Below, piece by piece: positions 13,795 to 20,700 of a stretch of DNA of 20,700 bases (within the stretch, counting starts at the first letter, position 1; every line of letters begins with the position of its first letter). Origin of the DNA: Campylobacteraceae bacterium (GTDB taxonomy: Bacteria; Campylobacterota; Campylobacteria; Campylobacterales; Sulfurovaceae); the NCBI GenBank assembly GCA_027079365.1, contig JALWVW010000122.1:1-20700 (forward strand). Direction: 5' to 3'. A program made the translations under genes and the position numbers. Below the pieces are notes generated by a model. It was not told the origin of the DNA. It saw only the letters and a list, made by a program, of their open reading frames with translations, and searched no databases.

Positions 13795-15382
13795 ACAGGA
13801 GATCCAGCTGGGGCTTATACTCGCTTGTCTCGACTCCAAAGAGCCCTAGAAGCGTATGAAAGAGAGCATCTTGTGTATGCTTCTGCTTTGCACTCTGCTT
13901 GAGCTTAGGCATATCGAGTGTATGCTTCGTACTGTTGCCGAGCCAGAGCAGTGCCCCCACATGCTTCTGGGCATCAGGTGCCATAAAATAAGGCATACCG
14001 TGAAGGTAGATACCATTCTCTCCCAGACTCTCACCGTGGTCTGCGATATAGAGCATGGCTGTCTGATAAGAGCTATCATACTGTTTGAGTAAGGTAATGG
14101 TCTTGGAGAGAAATGCATCAGTATACCGCAGGGCGTTGTCGTAGGCATTACTGATCTCCTCTTGGCTGCACTGCTCGACCTGACTGGTCTTACAGGTAGG
14201 AGCAAAGTGTGCAAATGATTTTGGATAGCGCTTGTAGTAGGCGGGGCCGTGGTTGCCCATCTGGTGGAGTATGATCAGTATATTGCTACCGTTTTGGTCA
14301 GCAATATACTGATCCAGACCCACAAGCATCCCCTCATCCCTGCATTCATCCTTGCTGCAGATACTATTGTATTTGGCTGTTTTGTAATCCTGGTAGGGCA
14401 CTCTCAGCGCCACCCCTTTGCTGTCAGAGTTGTTATCTCGCCACAACAGAGAGACTTTACCGGTGTGCTTGAGGATATCAAGTACATTTTCATAGCTGAC
14501 ACCCTTTTGATAGCTGAATGCTTTTCGCCCGAAGCGAGAGAACATGCAAGGCACAGATTGTGCCGTGGCAGTACCACAAGAGTAGAAGAGGGGATAGTCG
14601 ATGATATCCATCTGAGCGAGCAGTGGGTTGGTCTCCTTGCTGTATCCATTGAGACTGAAATGGTCGGATCGTGCAGCCTCCCCCACCACCATGATGATGA
14701 GCTTTTTAGGCTGCCCCTCCTGGATGACAGCATCTTCGCCTACAGGCTGCACAACCACAGGCCCATCAAAATAGGTTTTATTGATATATTTGACGATGCT
14801 GTAGATCCAGTAGCCAGGGTTCGTATTGTATCTGAGTGGCTTGTGCTCCCGTATAAAAGAGGTGTAGTGTTTGCTGAAAAGTGCCATGCTTCCTGCCATG
14901 AGCGCAGCAGAGATCAGCAGCATAAGTACCTTGGTGAGCAATTCCTTTTTGAATGTACCATACTGTAACGGTGCACGATAGACCAGATAAGAAGGCAGTA
15001 GCCCCAGTAGGAGAAAATAACCAAGCAACCGTGGACTGAAGAGATCCAATGACTCTCGCAGATTGGTCTGTATAACATTCCGGATCATCCCTATGTCTAT
15101 CACCACATGAAAGGTATTCATAAAATACGCGGTCAGGGAAGAGACCAGAAGTACAAAGATCAGAAGAGGTTTGGTAGTGTATCGAGAGCTAAACAGGGTA
15201 AACAGAAAGAGATTGAGCGCACCCAATAGGATCGCCAACGAAAAGAGAAATCCGATGTTGTCCGCCGTAGGAGGATAGATCTCCATAGTTTGGATAAAAA
15301 AAGTATAGTTTCCAATGAGGATAAGAAAGAGGCTGACAATGACAATGAGTCTGTTTTGCGTAGTGTGTCTGATGGGATACAT
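13781..15382 (-). CDS. eptA: Phosphoethanolamine transferase (EptA/MCR type)
   Basis: A 533-residue inner-membrane enzyme with a periplasmic catalytic domain; it moves phosphoethanolamine from phosphatidylethanolamine to lipid A phosphate, lowering surface charge and often giving resistance to cationic peptides. Five hydrophobic segments occupy about residues 10-30, 43-65, 71-92, 118-135 and 148-168. Catalytic residues align with MCR-1: zinc ligands E235 (VVGEAARSDHFS), nucleophile T273 in SCGTATAQSVPC with the C269-C279 disulphide pair, and D448/H449 in IADHGESLGE. H378 (NHGP) and H461 (YLHG) complete the site. Upstream AGAGG touches the ATG directly, an unusually short ribosome-site spacing. 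Other targets such as flagellar or oligosaccharide sites are possible, as for Campylobacter EptC. Confidence 0.95.
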   Translation of the reverse strand: MYPIRHTTQNRLIVIVSLFLILIGNYTFFIQTMEIYPPTADNIGFLFSLAILLGALNLFLFTLFSSRYTTKPLLIFVLLVSSLTAYFMNTFHVVIDIGMIRNVIQTNLRESLDLFSPRLLGYFLLLGLLPSYLVYRAPLQYGTFKKELLTKVLMLLISAALMAGSMALFSKHYTSFIREHKPLRYNTNPGYWIYSIVKYINKTYFDGPVVVQPVGEDAVIQEGQPKKLIIMVVGEAARSDHFSLNGYSKETNPLLAQMDIIDYPLFYSCGTATAQSVPCMFSRFGRKAFSYQKGVSYENVLDILKHTGKVSLLWRDNNSDSKGVALRVPYQDYKTAKYNSICSKDECRDEGMLVGLDQYIADQNGSNILIILHQMGNHGPAYYKRYPKSFAHFAPTCKTSQVEQCSQEEISNAYDNALRYTDAFLSKTITLLKQYDSSYQTAMLYIADHGESLGENGIYLHGMPYFMAPDAQKHVGALLWLGNSTKHTLDMPKLKQSAKQKHTQDALFHTLLGLFGVETSEYKPQLDLLYDAR

Positions 15383-15406
15383 CCTCTGGAAGAATAGATT
15401 GGGCGT

Positions 15407-15412
15407 ATTTTA
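15407..15412 (-). promoter_or_regulatory. -10 box for eptA
   Basis: Minus-strand CTTTTTGGATAAAATACGC contains TAAAAT 24 bases before the ATG, after a T-run and GG, matching the recurrent pattern in this window. No good -35. Confidence 0.5.
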
Positions 15413-15442
15413 TCCAAAAAGGCTTATTTTTTGAATTTTCTG

Positions 15443-15448
15443 TATAAT
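15443..15448 (+). promoter_or_regulatory. -10 box for the RNase T2 gene
   Basis: A perfect TATAAT lies 27 bases before the ATG at 15476 and is preceded by TTTTCTG. It is back to back with the eptA promoter, the two -10 boxes being 30 bases apart, so the regions upstream of the two boxes overlap. Confidence 0.6.
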
Positions 15449-15475
15449 ACTGCACCAGAAAATAAGGAAAAACCC

Positions 15476-16423
15476 ATGAATCGACCACTTCTTCTCTCTC
15501 TGCTTTCTGTTTCCTTGGCATTTGCCAGATTTACTGCCACACCAATACAATCCTGTGAAGCCTATAACAACATGAAGCACAGCAAAAATACCCATCATAT
15601 ACGCTTACGTACAGATCAAAAATATACGGTGCTAAAGAAACACAAAAGACAGTTTCTGGTACTCATTCCAGATGAAAGTATTGCGCAGAGATGGGTGGAT
15701 GGTAACTGTTTTTCAAAAAATAAAAAGAGACCAAAAGAGACCAAAAAACTGGAATATACTAAAAAATATCATAAACCAATATTATCTAATAAAAAAGCAA
15801 AGAAGCAGACCCTTTTGGTACTCAGCTGGCATAACGCTTTCTGTGAAACACATCGTAAAAAAACAGAGTGTAGAAATCCCAAAAAGAGCGAAAAAGGCAA
15901 GATCGTACTCCATGGTCTCTGGCCGCAACCCCGCAACAATGTCTACTGCGGCGTGCCCCAGAAACTCATCGCCAAAGACAAGTATCATCAGTGGAAGGCG
16001 CTGCCCAATATCGATATCGAAGAGAGCACGCTGGGACTCATGGACAGTTATATGCCCGGCTATGTCTCGCGTCTACACAAACACGAGTGGCTCAAACATG
16101 GTACTTGCTACGGAGGGAGTGCGGATCGCTACTATCATGATGCACTAAGTTTGGCAAGTGAAGTGGATCACTCTGCAGTAGGCAAGCTCCTACGCAGTCA
16201 TGTGGGCAAAAAGGTCACACTTGCGCAGGTAAGAGCTGCCTTTGACCATGCATTTGACAAAGGAGCGGGAGAGAAAGTAGAGATGAAATGCCAAGGCGGG
16301 CTTGTGACTGAGTTTTGGATCCACATTGGAGGCAAGGGGGACAGCCTCTCAAGCCTCATCGCCAAAGGCAGTCGCACCAAAAGTCGCTGTCACAAAGGCA
16401 AAGTAGATAGAACTGGCTACTAA
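15476..16423 (+). CDS. Secreted ribonuclease T2 family protein
   Basis: A 315-residue exported endoribonuclease of the RNase T2/RNase I family, which cleaves RNA through 2',3'-cyclic phosphates in the periplasm or outside. Residues 1-22 are a signal peptide (MNRPLLLSLLSVSLAFARFTATP). The next part (CEAYNNMKHS to RWVDGNCF, about 26-79) is a small N-terminal region bounded by cysteines, of a kind seen in other bacterial RNase T2 proteins. A Lys-rich linker follows. The catalytic domain has CAS I HGLWPQ (H146) and CAS II HEWLKHGTC (E204, H208). A longer reading from TTG 15431 overlaps the promoter; ATG 15476 has AAGGAAA (15464-15470) in front. The linker DNA is A-rich with a 10-base tandem repeat. 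The arsC-like gene follows after 24 bases. Confidence 0.93.
   Translation: MNRPLLLSLLSVSLAFARFTATPIQSCEAYNNMKHSKNTHHIRLRTDQKYTVLKKHKRQFLVLIPDESIAQRWVDGNCFSKNKKRPKETKKLEYTKKYHKPILSNKKAKKQTLLVLSWHNAFCETHRKKTECRNPKKSEKGKIVLHGLWPQPRNNVYCGVPQKLIAKDKYHQWKALPNIDIEESTLGLMDSYMPGYVSRLHKHEWLKHGTCYGGSADRYYHDALSLASEVDHSAVGKLLRSHVGKKVTLAQVRAAFDHAFDKGAGEKVEMKCQGGLVTEFWIHIGGKGDSLSSLIAKGSRTKSRCHKGKVDRTGY
15723..15742 (+). repeat. Perfect 10-base tandem duplication in the RNase T2 linker
   Basis: Two exact copies of AAAAGAGACC stand side by side, followed by a run of six A, in an A-rich part of the gene. As 10 is not a multiple of three, gain or loss of a unit would shift the frame before both catalytic motifs. 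Confidence 0.85.
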
Positions 16424-16447
16424 AATTAAGATGAAACAAGGAGCACT

Positions 16448-16798
16448 ATGAAAAAACTACAGATATACCATAACCCAAGATGCAGTAAATCCAGAGCAGG
16501 TCTGGCGCTGCTGGAAGAGCAGGGCATAAACCCAGAGGTTGTCAAGTATCTAGATACCCCTCCTACAGTGGAGGAGCTCACTGCACTGCTGCAAAAGCTC
16601 GATATGAAGCCCAGAGAGCTCATGCGTACCAAAGAGACGATCTACAAAGAGTTGGGGCTCAAAGATGTCACAGATGAGCAGACGCTGATCAAAGCAATGG
16701 CTGCACATCCAAAGCTCATCGAACGCCCTATCGTAGTCAAAGGCGACAAGGCGGTGATTGGTAGGCCATTGGAGAATATTGAGGTACTTTTAAAATAG
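16448..16798 (+). CDS. arsC: ArsC/YfgD-family arsenate reductase-like protein
   Basis: A 116-residue thioredoxin-fold protein of the glutaredoxin-coupled ArsC family. The active-site loop IYHNPRCSKSR places Cys12 exactly as in plasmid R773 ArsC. The other conserved arginines are in ELMRTKE (about 60) and ERPIVV (about 98), followed by IGRPLENI. Such proteins reduce arsenate to arsenite, but the chromosomal YfgD branch is often unlinked to ars genes and its substrate is uncertain. No arsenite pump or ArsR is nearby, so arsenic resistance is unproven here. AAGGAG (16438-16443) precedes the ATG. It lies 24 bases after the RNase T2 gene and 43 before the next gene. Confidence 0.88.
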   Translation: MKKLQIYHNPRCSKSRAGLALLEEQGINPEVVKYLDTPPTVEELTALLQKLDMKPRELMRTKETIYKELGLKDVTDEQTLIKAMAAHPKLIERPIVVKGDKAVIGRPLENIEVLLK

Positions 16799-16841
16799 AG
16801 GGTATTGTTTGTGAACCAAGAGCAAAATAGCAGGATAGAAA

Positions 16842-17531
16842 ATGGATAAATTTGGCTATATTGGTATAGGGGTGTCAATGTTTCCTTTTTGGCTCTTTCT
16901 TTACATGCGTGCAGATAAAGCAGTCAGACAGAAGATGATAAAGCATGGTCTGATCGGTGCTGTCATTGCCATGATCACGGAGCATATATTTATCGGGGAT
17001 TACTGGGTACCTCCCCCAGTCAGCGACGTACAAGGTTTCTACTCACTGGAGGATTTTATCTATGGATTTCTCCTAGTAGGCATCTCTCTTTCTGTCTACA
17101 ATACACTTTTTAGACTAAAACCAAAAGACAACTACAAAAAACAACGGGCACTCTCCTACCTGCTGGTTTTTCTCATCCTCGGCTCATTTTATCTACTGAG
17201 TACCATCTATCACTACAACTCTACGCTAGTGATTTCATTAGCGATGCTTTTCGCAGCGTTGTTCATGCTCACTCTCAGAAGAGACCTTTGGAAAAAGGCA
17301 CTCTTTTCCGGTCTGACGGTACTGTCCCTGCTTCTTTTTATCTATGTGATCCTTTTTGATCTGCTGCTTCCCGGCTGGTGGCATCGCTATTGGCTACTGA
17401 CAGACAGCGGCTATGCCTATTACATCATGGGTATCCCCTGGATAGAATATGTCTGGTATTTCAGTATTGGTTTTTTTATGAGTATCATCGCAGATTTTTC
17501 CCATGGAAGAACCAATACAAAGGCGGAATAG
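16842..17531 (+). CDS. Multi-pass membrane protein of unknown function
   Basis: A 229-residue integral membrane protein with about seven hydrophobic segments (roughly 5-22, 34-51, 70-88, 104-122, 127-144, 151-172 and 198-217). Two membrane-edge motifs look alike: SLEDFIYGFLLVGIS (about 68-82) and IPWIEYVWYFSIGFF (about 198-212). This duplicated acidic-aromatic pattern reminds me of lycopene cyclase-domain (CrtYc/d-type) proteins, but I cannot align it firmly and no carotenoid gene is nearby, so I give no function. A short basic C-terminus ends the protein. The ATG follows AGGA at moderate distance; the gene lies 43 bases after arsC and may share its transcript. Confidence 0.72.
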   Translation: MDKFGYIGIGVSMFPFWLFLYMRADKAVRQKMIKHGLIGAVIAMITEHIFIGDYWVPPPVSDVQGFYSLEDFIYGFLLVGISLSVYNTLFRLKPKDNYKKQRALSYLLVFLILGSFYLLSTIYHYNSTLVISLAMLFAALFMLTLRRDLWKKALFSGLTVLSLLLFIYVILFDLLLPGWWHRYWLLTDSGYAYYIMGIPWIEYVWYFSIGFFMSIIADFSHGRTNTKAE

Positions 17532-17561
17532 ATAGATTTTGTTTATTTTAGAACTTTTGGG

Positions 17562-17567
17562 TAAAAT
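17562..17567 (+). promoter_or_regulatory. -10 box for the ABC-F gene
   Basis: ACTTTTGGGTAAAATCGCG contains TAAAAT 26 bases before the TTG start. A weak -35, TTGTTT, lies at 17539-17544 with 17-base spacing. Confidence 0.5.
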
Positions 17568-17593
17568 CGCGTAACTATTTACAAGGATTAAGA

Positions 17594-19189
17594 TTGCTAA
17601 GTACAGTAAACCTCACACAACGCTATGGAAAGCGGGTACTGTTCGACAAGATCAGTATCACGCTGGATGCAGGCAAACGCTATGGACTCATCGGTGCCAA
17701 CGGAGCAGGAAAATCTACCTTCATGAAGATCCTCTCTGGAGAGTTGGAACCTACGGATGGAGAGGTACAGATACAGCCAGGCGCCAGATTGGGGGCACTT
17801 AGTCAAAACCAGTATGCTTTTGAGGAGTTCACACTCAAAGATGCAGTCCTCTATGGCAACAAGAAGCTCTACGACGCACAAAAAGAAAAAGAGAAGCTCT
17901 ATATGGAAGGAGACTTCGACAGCGATGAGGTCAATAACCGCCTCGGGGAGCTTGAGATGATCTGCGCCGATGAGGATCCCACCTATGAGAGTGATGTCAA
18001 GATTGAGAAGCTTTTGAGCAAGCTGGGCTTCCCCGTAGAGCAGCATGAGGAACTCATGAGCTCTATCACCGGAGGGGACAAATTCAAGGTACTGCTCGCA
18101 CAGGTACTTTTTCTCAAGCCAGATGTGCTTCTACTTGATGAGCCTACCAACAACCTCGATATTGAGACAATCTCCTGGCTAGAAGAGGAGCTCAAGCGGC
18201 ATGAAGGTGTACTGGTGGTTATCTCCCACGACAGACACTTCCTCAATGGTGTCGTCACCCATATTCTTGATCTTGATTTTCAGAATATCCGTGAATTTAC
18301 AGGCAACTACGACGATTGGTATATCGCTGCCAATCTCCTCAGCAAGCAGGCAGAGACAGACAGAGGCAAAGCTCTCAAAGAAAAAGAGGAGCTGGAGAAA
18401 TTTATCGCCCGATTTTCTGCTAATGCCTCCAAAGCCAAGCAGGCCACAAGCAGGCAGAAGCAGCTAGACAAACTCGATGTCGGTGAGATACAAATCTCCA
18501 GCCGCAGAGACCCTTCGATCGTCTTCAAGCCACACAGGGATACAGGCAATGAGGTTCTGGAGGTCAACAACCTTGCCAAAAGTTATGGACAGGAGCAGGT
18601 TTTCAAGGGGCTCAGCTTCAAGATCAATCCAGGTGAAAAGATCGCACTGATTGGTGCCAACGGTGTGGGCAAGACCACCCTGCTGGAGATCCTCATGGAG
18701 AAGTTGCCGGCCGATGGTGGTAGTTTCGTCTGGGGACAGACGATCACCAGTACCTACTTCCCACAAAATACCACAGATATCGTGATGGGTGACGAGGAGC
18801 TTCCCCAGTGGATACAGGGCTTTGACCCCAAATGGCACATTGATGATATCCGTAAGACGCTGGGGCGTATGCTTTTCAGTGGAGAGGAGCAGAAGAAAAA
18901 GGTCAATGCCTGCTCAGGAGGAGAAAAACACCGTGTCATGCTCTCCAAGATGATGATGGACAGTGCCAACTTCCTCGTACTAGATGAGCCCAACAACCAC
19001 CTTGACCTTGAAGCGATCATCGCATTGGGGGAAGCCCTGCACAACTACCAGGGTGGTGTGATCTGTGTCTCTCATGACCGTGAGCTCATTGATGCCTTTG
19101 CTACCCGCATTATCAAACTCAATGAAGATGGCACTATGATAGACTTTGAAGGAGACTATGAGGCCTTTGTGGAGATATATGGACACTAA
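17594..19189 (+). CDS. ybiT: ABC-F family ATPase, YbiT type
   Basis: A 531-residue soluble protein with two ATP-binding cassettes and no membrane domain. Its length and whole-length pattern fit E. coli YbiT (530 aa), for example RYGLIGANGAGKSTFMKIL, FSANASKAKQATSRQKQLDK and GNYDDWY. ABC-F proteins act on the ribosome, resolving stalls during translation; the exact role of YbiT is less clear. Cassette 1 has Walker A 34-41 and LLLDEPTNNLD (179-189), with an aberrant signature (SSITGGDK). Cassette 2 has Walker A 354-361, CSGGEK (440-445) and LDEPNNHLD (463-471), Asn replacing the usual Thr. The start is TTG: AAGGA (17583-17587) lies six bases before it and the N-terminus then matches the family. 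Confidence 0.94.
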   Translation: MLSTVNLTQRYGKRVLFDKISITLDAGKRYGLIGANGAGKSTFMKILSGELEPTDGEVQIQPGARLGALSQNQYAFEEFTLKDAVLYGNKKLYDAQKEKEKLYMEGDFDSDEVNNRLGELEMICADEDPTYESDVKIEKLLSKLGFPVEQHEELMSSITGGDKFKVLLAQVLFLKPDVLLLDEPTNNLDIETISWLEEELKRHEGVLVVISHDRHFLNGVVTHILDLDFQNIREFTGNYDDWYIAANLLSKQAETDRGKALKEKEELEKFIARFSANASKAKQATSRQKQLDKLDVGEIQISSRRDPSIVFKPHRDTGNEVLEVNNLAKSYGQEQVFKGLSFKINPGEKIALIGANGVGKTTLLEILMEKLPADGGSFVWGQTITSTYFPQNTTDIVMGDEELPQWIQGFDPKWHIDDIRKTLGRMLFSGEEQKKKVNACSGGEKHRVMLSKMMMDSANFLVLDEPNNHLDLEAIIALGEALHNYQGGVICVSHDRELIDAFATRIIKLNEDGTMIDFEGDYEAFVEIYGH

Positions 19190-19239
19190 TTTCTATTCAA
19201 TCTCGGCTGTTATTGTTAGCTAGGTAGCAGAAGCCTTTA

Positions 19240-19268
19240 CCAGATAGAGCTATAATATCTTTATCTGG
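19240..19268. promoter_or_regulatory. -10 box framed by an inverted repeat (possible operator) before the permease gene
   Basis: A perfect TATAAT (19251-19256) lies between CCAGATA (19240-19246) and TATCTGG (19262-19268), a 7-bp inverted repeat with 15 bases between, almost centred on the -10. AAAAGGAAAAG follows before the ATG at 19283. A repressor site is a reasonable guess; the repeat could also be chance. No good -35. Confidence 0.4.
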
Positions 19269-19282
19269 TCAAAAGGAAAAGA

Positions 19283-20629
19283 ATGAAATCAGAGAAAAAA
19301 GCGTTTGGACTTTGGAGTGCTGTTCTGCTGGGTATCGGCTCTATGGTGGGCGCTGGTATATTTATAGTGATAGGTCAGGCAGGTGCTATCGCAGGAAGTT
19401 TGGTGTGGCTATCCTTTATTTTCGGTGGTATAGCAGCATTACTGAGCGGCTACTCTCTCGCAAAATTGGCAATAGCCTACCCCTCCAGAGGCGGGATTGT
19501 AGAGTATCTTGTTCAGAGCTACGGAGAGGGTGTATTCTCAGGTAGTGCCGGGGTGCTCTTTTACTTTTCCCAACTGATAGCCATTGCTGCCGTAGCCAAG
19601 TCATTTGGTGCCTACGCTGCAACACTACTGCCAGTAGAAGGGAACTGGAATGATATTTTTGCTATTGCGATCGTGCTCTTTTTTATACTTGTCAACCTTA
19701 TTGGTGCGGCACTGGTAGCAAGATTTGAAAATATCATTGTGGTGGTAAAGATCTCCATCCTGGTTTTCTTCGCTGCAGCAGCTCTTTTCTATATCGACCC
19801 AAAGCTTTTCAGTACGACAGATATGCCACCTGTGAACAACATGTTTTTTGCTGTTGGTCTTACTTTTTTTGCCTATCAGGGCTTTAGTGTTATTACCAAT
19901 ACCGTAGAAGATATGGACAATGCACAAAAAAACATGATGCGGTCGATGCTGATAGCTATCGGATTGGTGGCATTTCTTTATATCCTTACCAGTATTGCCG
20001 TATTGGGAAATCTACCTCTAGAAAAAGTGATTGCCACCAAAGATTACGCTTTGGCTGAGGCTGCAAAGCCTATTTTTGGGGCTTTGGGATTCAAGATCAT
20101 GGCACTGACAGCACTGCTTGCGACTGCTTCAGCCATCAATGCAGCCCTCTACGCTACGACAGAAATCGGATATACACTGGCCAAAGAGGGCAACCTCCCT
20201 AAAGTATATACTTACAATATCCATCACTCATATAGTGGTCTTCTGATCAGTGGGGTACTTATCCTTCCGATGATTTTGTTTTTGAATCTTGCACAAGTGA
20301 CCACAATTGCTGCATTGGTCGTGTTAATTCTTCAGGGTGTCACCCATGCAGGGCATCTCTTCCGTATCAAAGAAACTGGAGCCAACAAGCTATTGGTTGC
20401 AGGTGCATGTGCAGGCATGTTTAGTATTGCGATCCTGACCCTCTATTATACCAGTCAACATGAGATGCCTGGGATTGCCATGTATCTATTGCTGGCTTTT
20501 GGGCTTGCCTATCTGGTTGAGATTGTCCTAAGAGGTCTTACCAAAAGGGTCATAAGCAAACAGACACACTTGGGTGCTTTAGAAAACATAGAGAGGGAAA
20601 TAAAAACCTTCATAGGAGAAAAACAATGA
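19283..20629 (+). CDS. APC-family amino acid/polyamine permease
   Basis: A 448-residue inner-membrane transporter with about 12 hydrophobic segments. The first helix carries the unwound substrate-binding motif GIGSMVGAGIF (17-27), diagnostic of the APC superfamily, followed by GSLVWLSFIFGGIAALLSGY (helix 2). Helix 6 contains FFAYQGFSVITNTVEDM, also typical. Such carriers take up amino acids or related compounds, driven by H+ or exchange. The substrate cannot be read from the sequence, and no metabolic gene nearby suggests one. The start follows AAAAGGAAAAG and a TATAAT box inside an inverted repeat. The stop overlaps the next start as ATGA, so the two are translationally coupled. Confidence 0.93.
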   Translation: MKSEKKAFGLWSAVLLGIGSMVGAGIFIVIGQAGAIAGSLVWLSFIFGGIAALLSGYSLAKLAIAYPSRGGIVEYLVQSYGEGVFSGSAGVLFYFSQLIAIAAVAKSFGAYAATLLPVEGNWNDIFAIAIVLFFILVNLIGAALVARFENIIVVVKISILVFFAAAALFYIDPKLFSTTDMPPVNNMFFAVGLTFFAYQGFSVITNTVEDMDNAQKNMMRSMLIAIGLVAFLYILTSIAVLGNLPLEKVIATKDYALAEAAKPIFGALGFKIMALTALLATASAINAALYATTEIGYTLAKEGNLPKVYTYNIHHSYSGLLISGVLILPMILFLNLAQVTTIAALVVLILQGVTHAGHLFRIKETGANKLLVAGACAGMFSIAILTLYYTSQHEMPGIAMYLLLAFGLAYLVEIVLRGLTKRVISKQTHLGALENIEREIKTFIGEKQ

Positions 20630-20700
20630 AACAGACTATACATGCAATCTTGTTTGGATTGAAAGAGTTGTTACGCTGGAATACGATGAAATATGCACTT
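20626..20700 (+). CDS. Start of a hypothetical, probably membrane, protein (cut by window end)
   Basis: The ATG at 20626 overlaps the permease stop (ATGA) and follows AGGAG at about 20614-20618. The frame stays open for the 25 codons that remain (MKQTIHAILFGLKELLRWNT, MKYAL). The start resembles the N-terminus of EI24/CysZ-type membrane proteins common in Campylobacterota, but 25 residues are too few to be sure. Too short for reliable assignment; its existence as a gene is supported by the RBS and coupling. Confidence 0.6.
   Translation, partial: MKQTIHAILFGLKELLRWNTMKYAL

Noticed and set aside
13795..13839. Extended start (TTG) for the PAP2 phosphatase
   Set aside because: It adds 15 residues unlike a membrane protein start and deepens the overlap with eptA to 59 bases; ATG at 13794 fits better.
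14249..14968. 239-codon open frame opposite eptA
   Set aside because: It is inside eptA, whose catalytic residues are all intact; no independent support.
16448..16798. Arsenic-resistance island
   Set aside because: Only a lone ArsC/YfgD-type gene is present; no ArsR, ArsB or Acr3 neighbour.

Overview
The window reads as a core chromosomal stretch of a Campylobacterota bacterium, most like a Sulfurovum or Sulfurimonas relative. The pointers are the aspS-adk pair, the oadB-pckA pair, a lipid A phosphatase/EptA pair of the kind known in Helicobacter, promoters with a clear -10 but a poor -35, and the overall protein style. The genus is an inference. I see no tRNA, rRNA, insertion sequence, prophage, CRISPR array or recognisable defence island.

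Layout. 1-2871 (+): the end of oadB (sodium-pumping oxaloacetate decarboxylase beta subunit), pckA (ATP-type PEP carboxykinase), a TerB-like protein and an acylphosphatase, closely packed and probably co-transcribed in part. 2949-3800 (+): a glycine-repeat protein with a DUF533/TerB-type domain, under its own -10. 3801-3931: a non-coding stretch with consecutive inverted repeats, possibly a small RNA or a terminator region. 3932-4150 (-): a small secreted acidic protein. 4361-6778 (-): adk and aspS, with a terminator after adk. 6936-8585 (+): a secreted peptidoglycan-binding-like protein and a cytosolic 5'-nucleotidase. 8606-9877 (-): murA, convergent with the nucleotidase.

9878-10058 is a very AT-rich divergent promoter region with a 44-base imperfect palindrome. 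10059-13139 (+): two unrecognised genes, then a UvrD/Rep-type helicase. 13099-15382 (-): a PAP2 phosphatase and eptA, a likely two-gene unit for lipid A head-group remodelling. 15476-17531 (+): a secreted RNase T2, an ArsC-family reductase and a multi-pass membrane protein. 17594-19189 (+): a YbiT-type ABC-F ATPase. 19283-20629 (+): an APC-family permease, overlapping by ATGA the start of another gene that runs out of the window.

Functional themes are oxaloacetate/PEP interconversion (oadB, pckA), nucleotide balance (adk, 5'-nucleotidase), envelope building and modification (murA, eptA, PAP2, peptidoglycan-binding protein), translation (aspS, ABC-F), and DNA maintenance (helicase). I did not find a convincing new multi-gene system. 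The most open items are the structured non-coding stretch at 3817-3927, the two unknown genes before the helicase, the small acidic secreted protein and the unassigned membrane protein at 16842.
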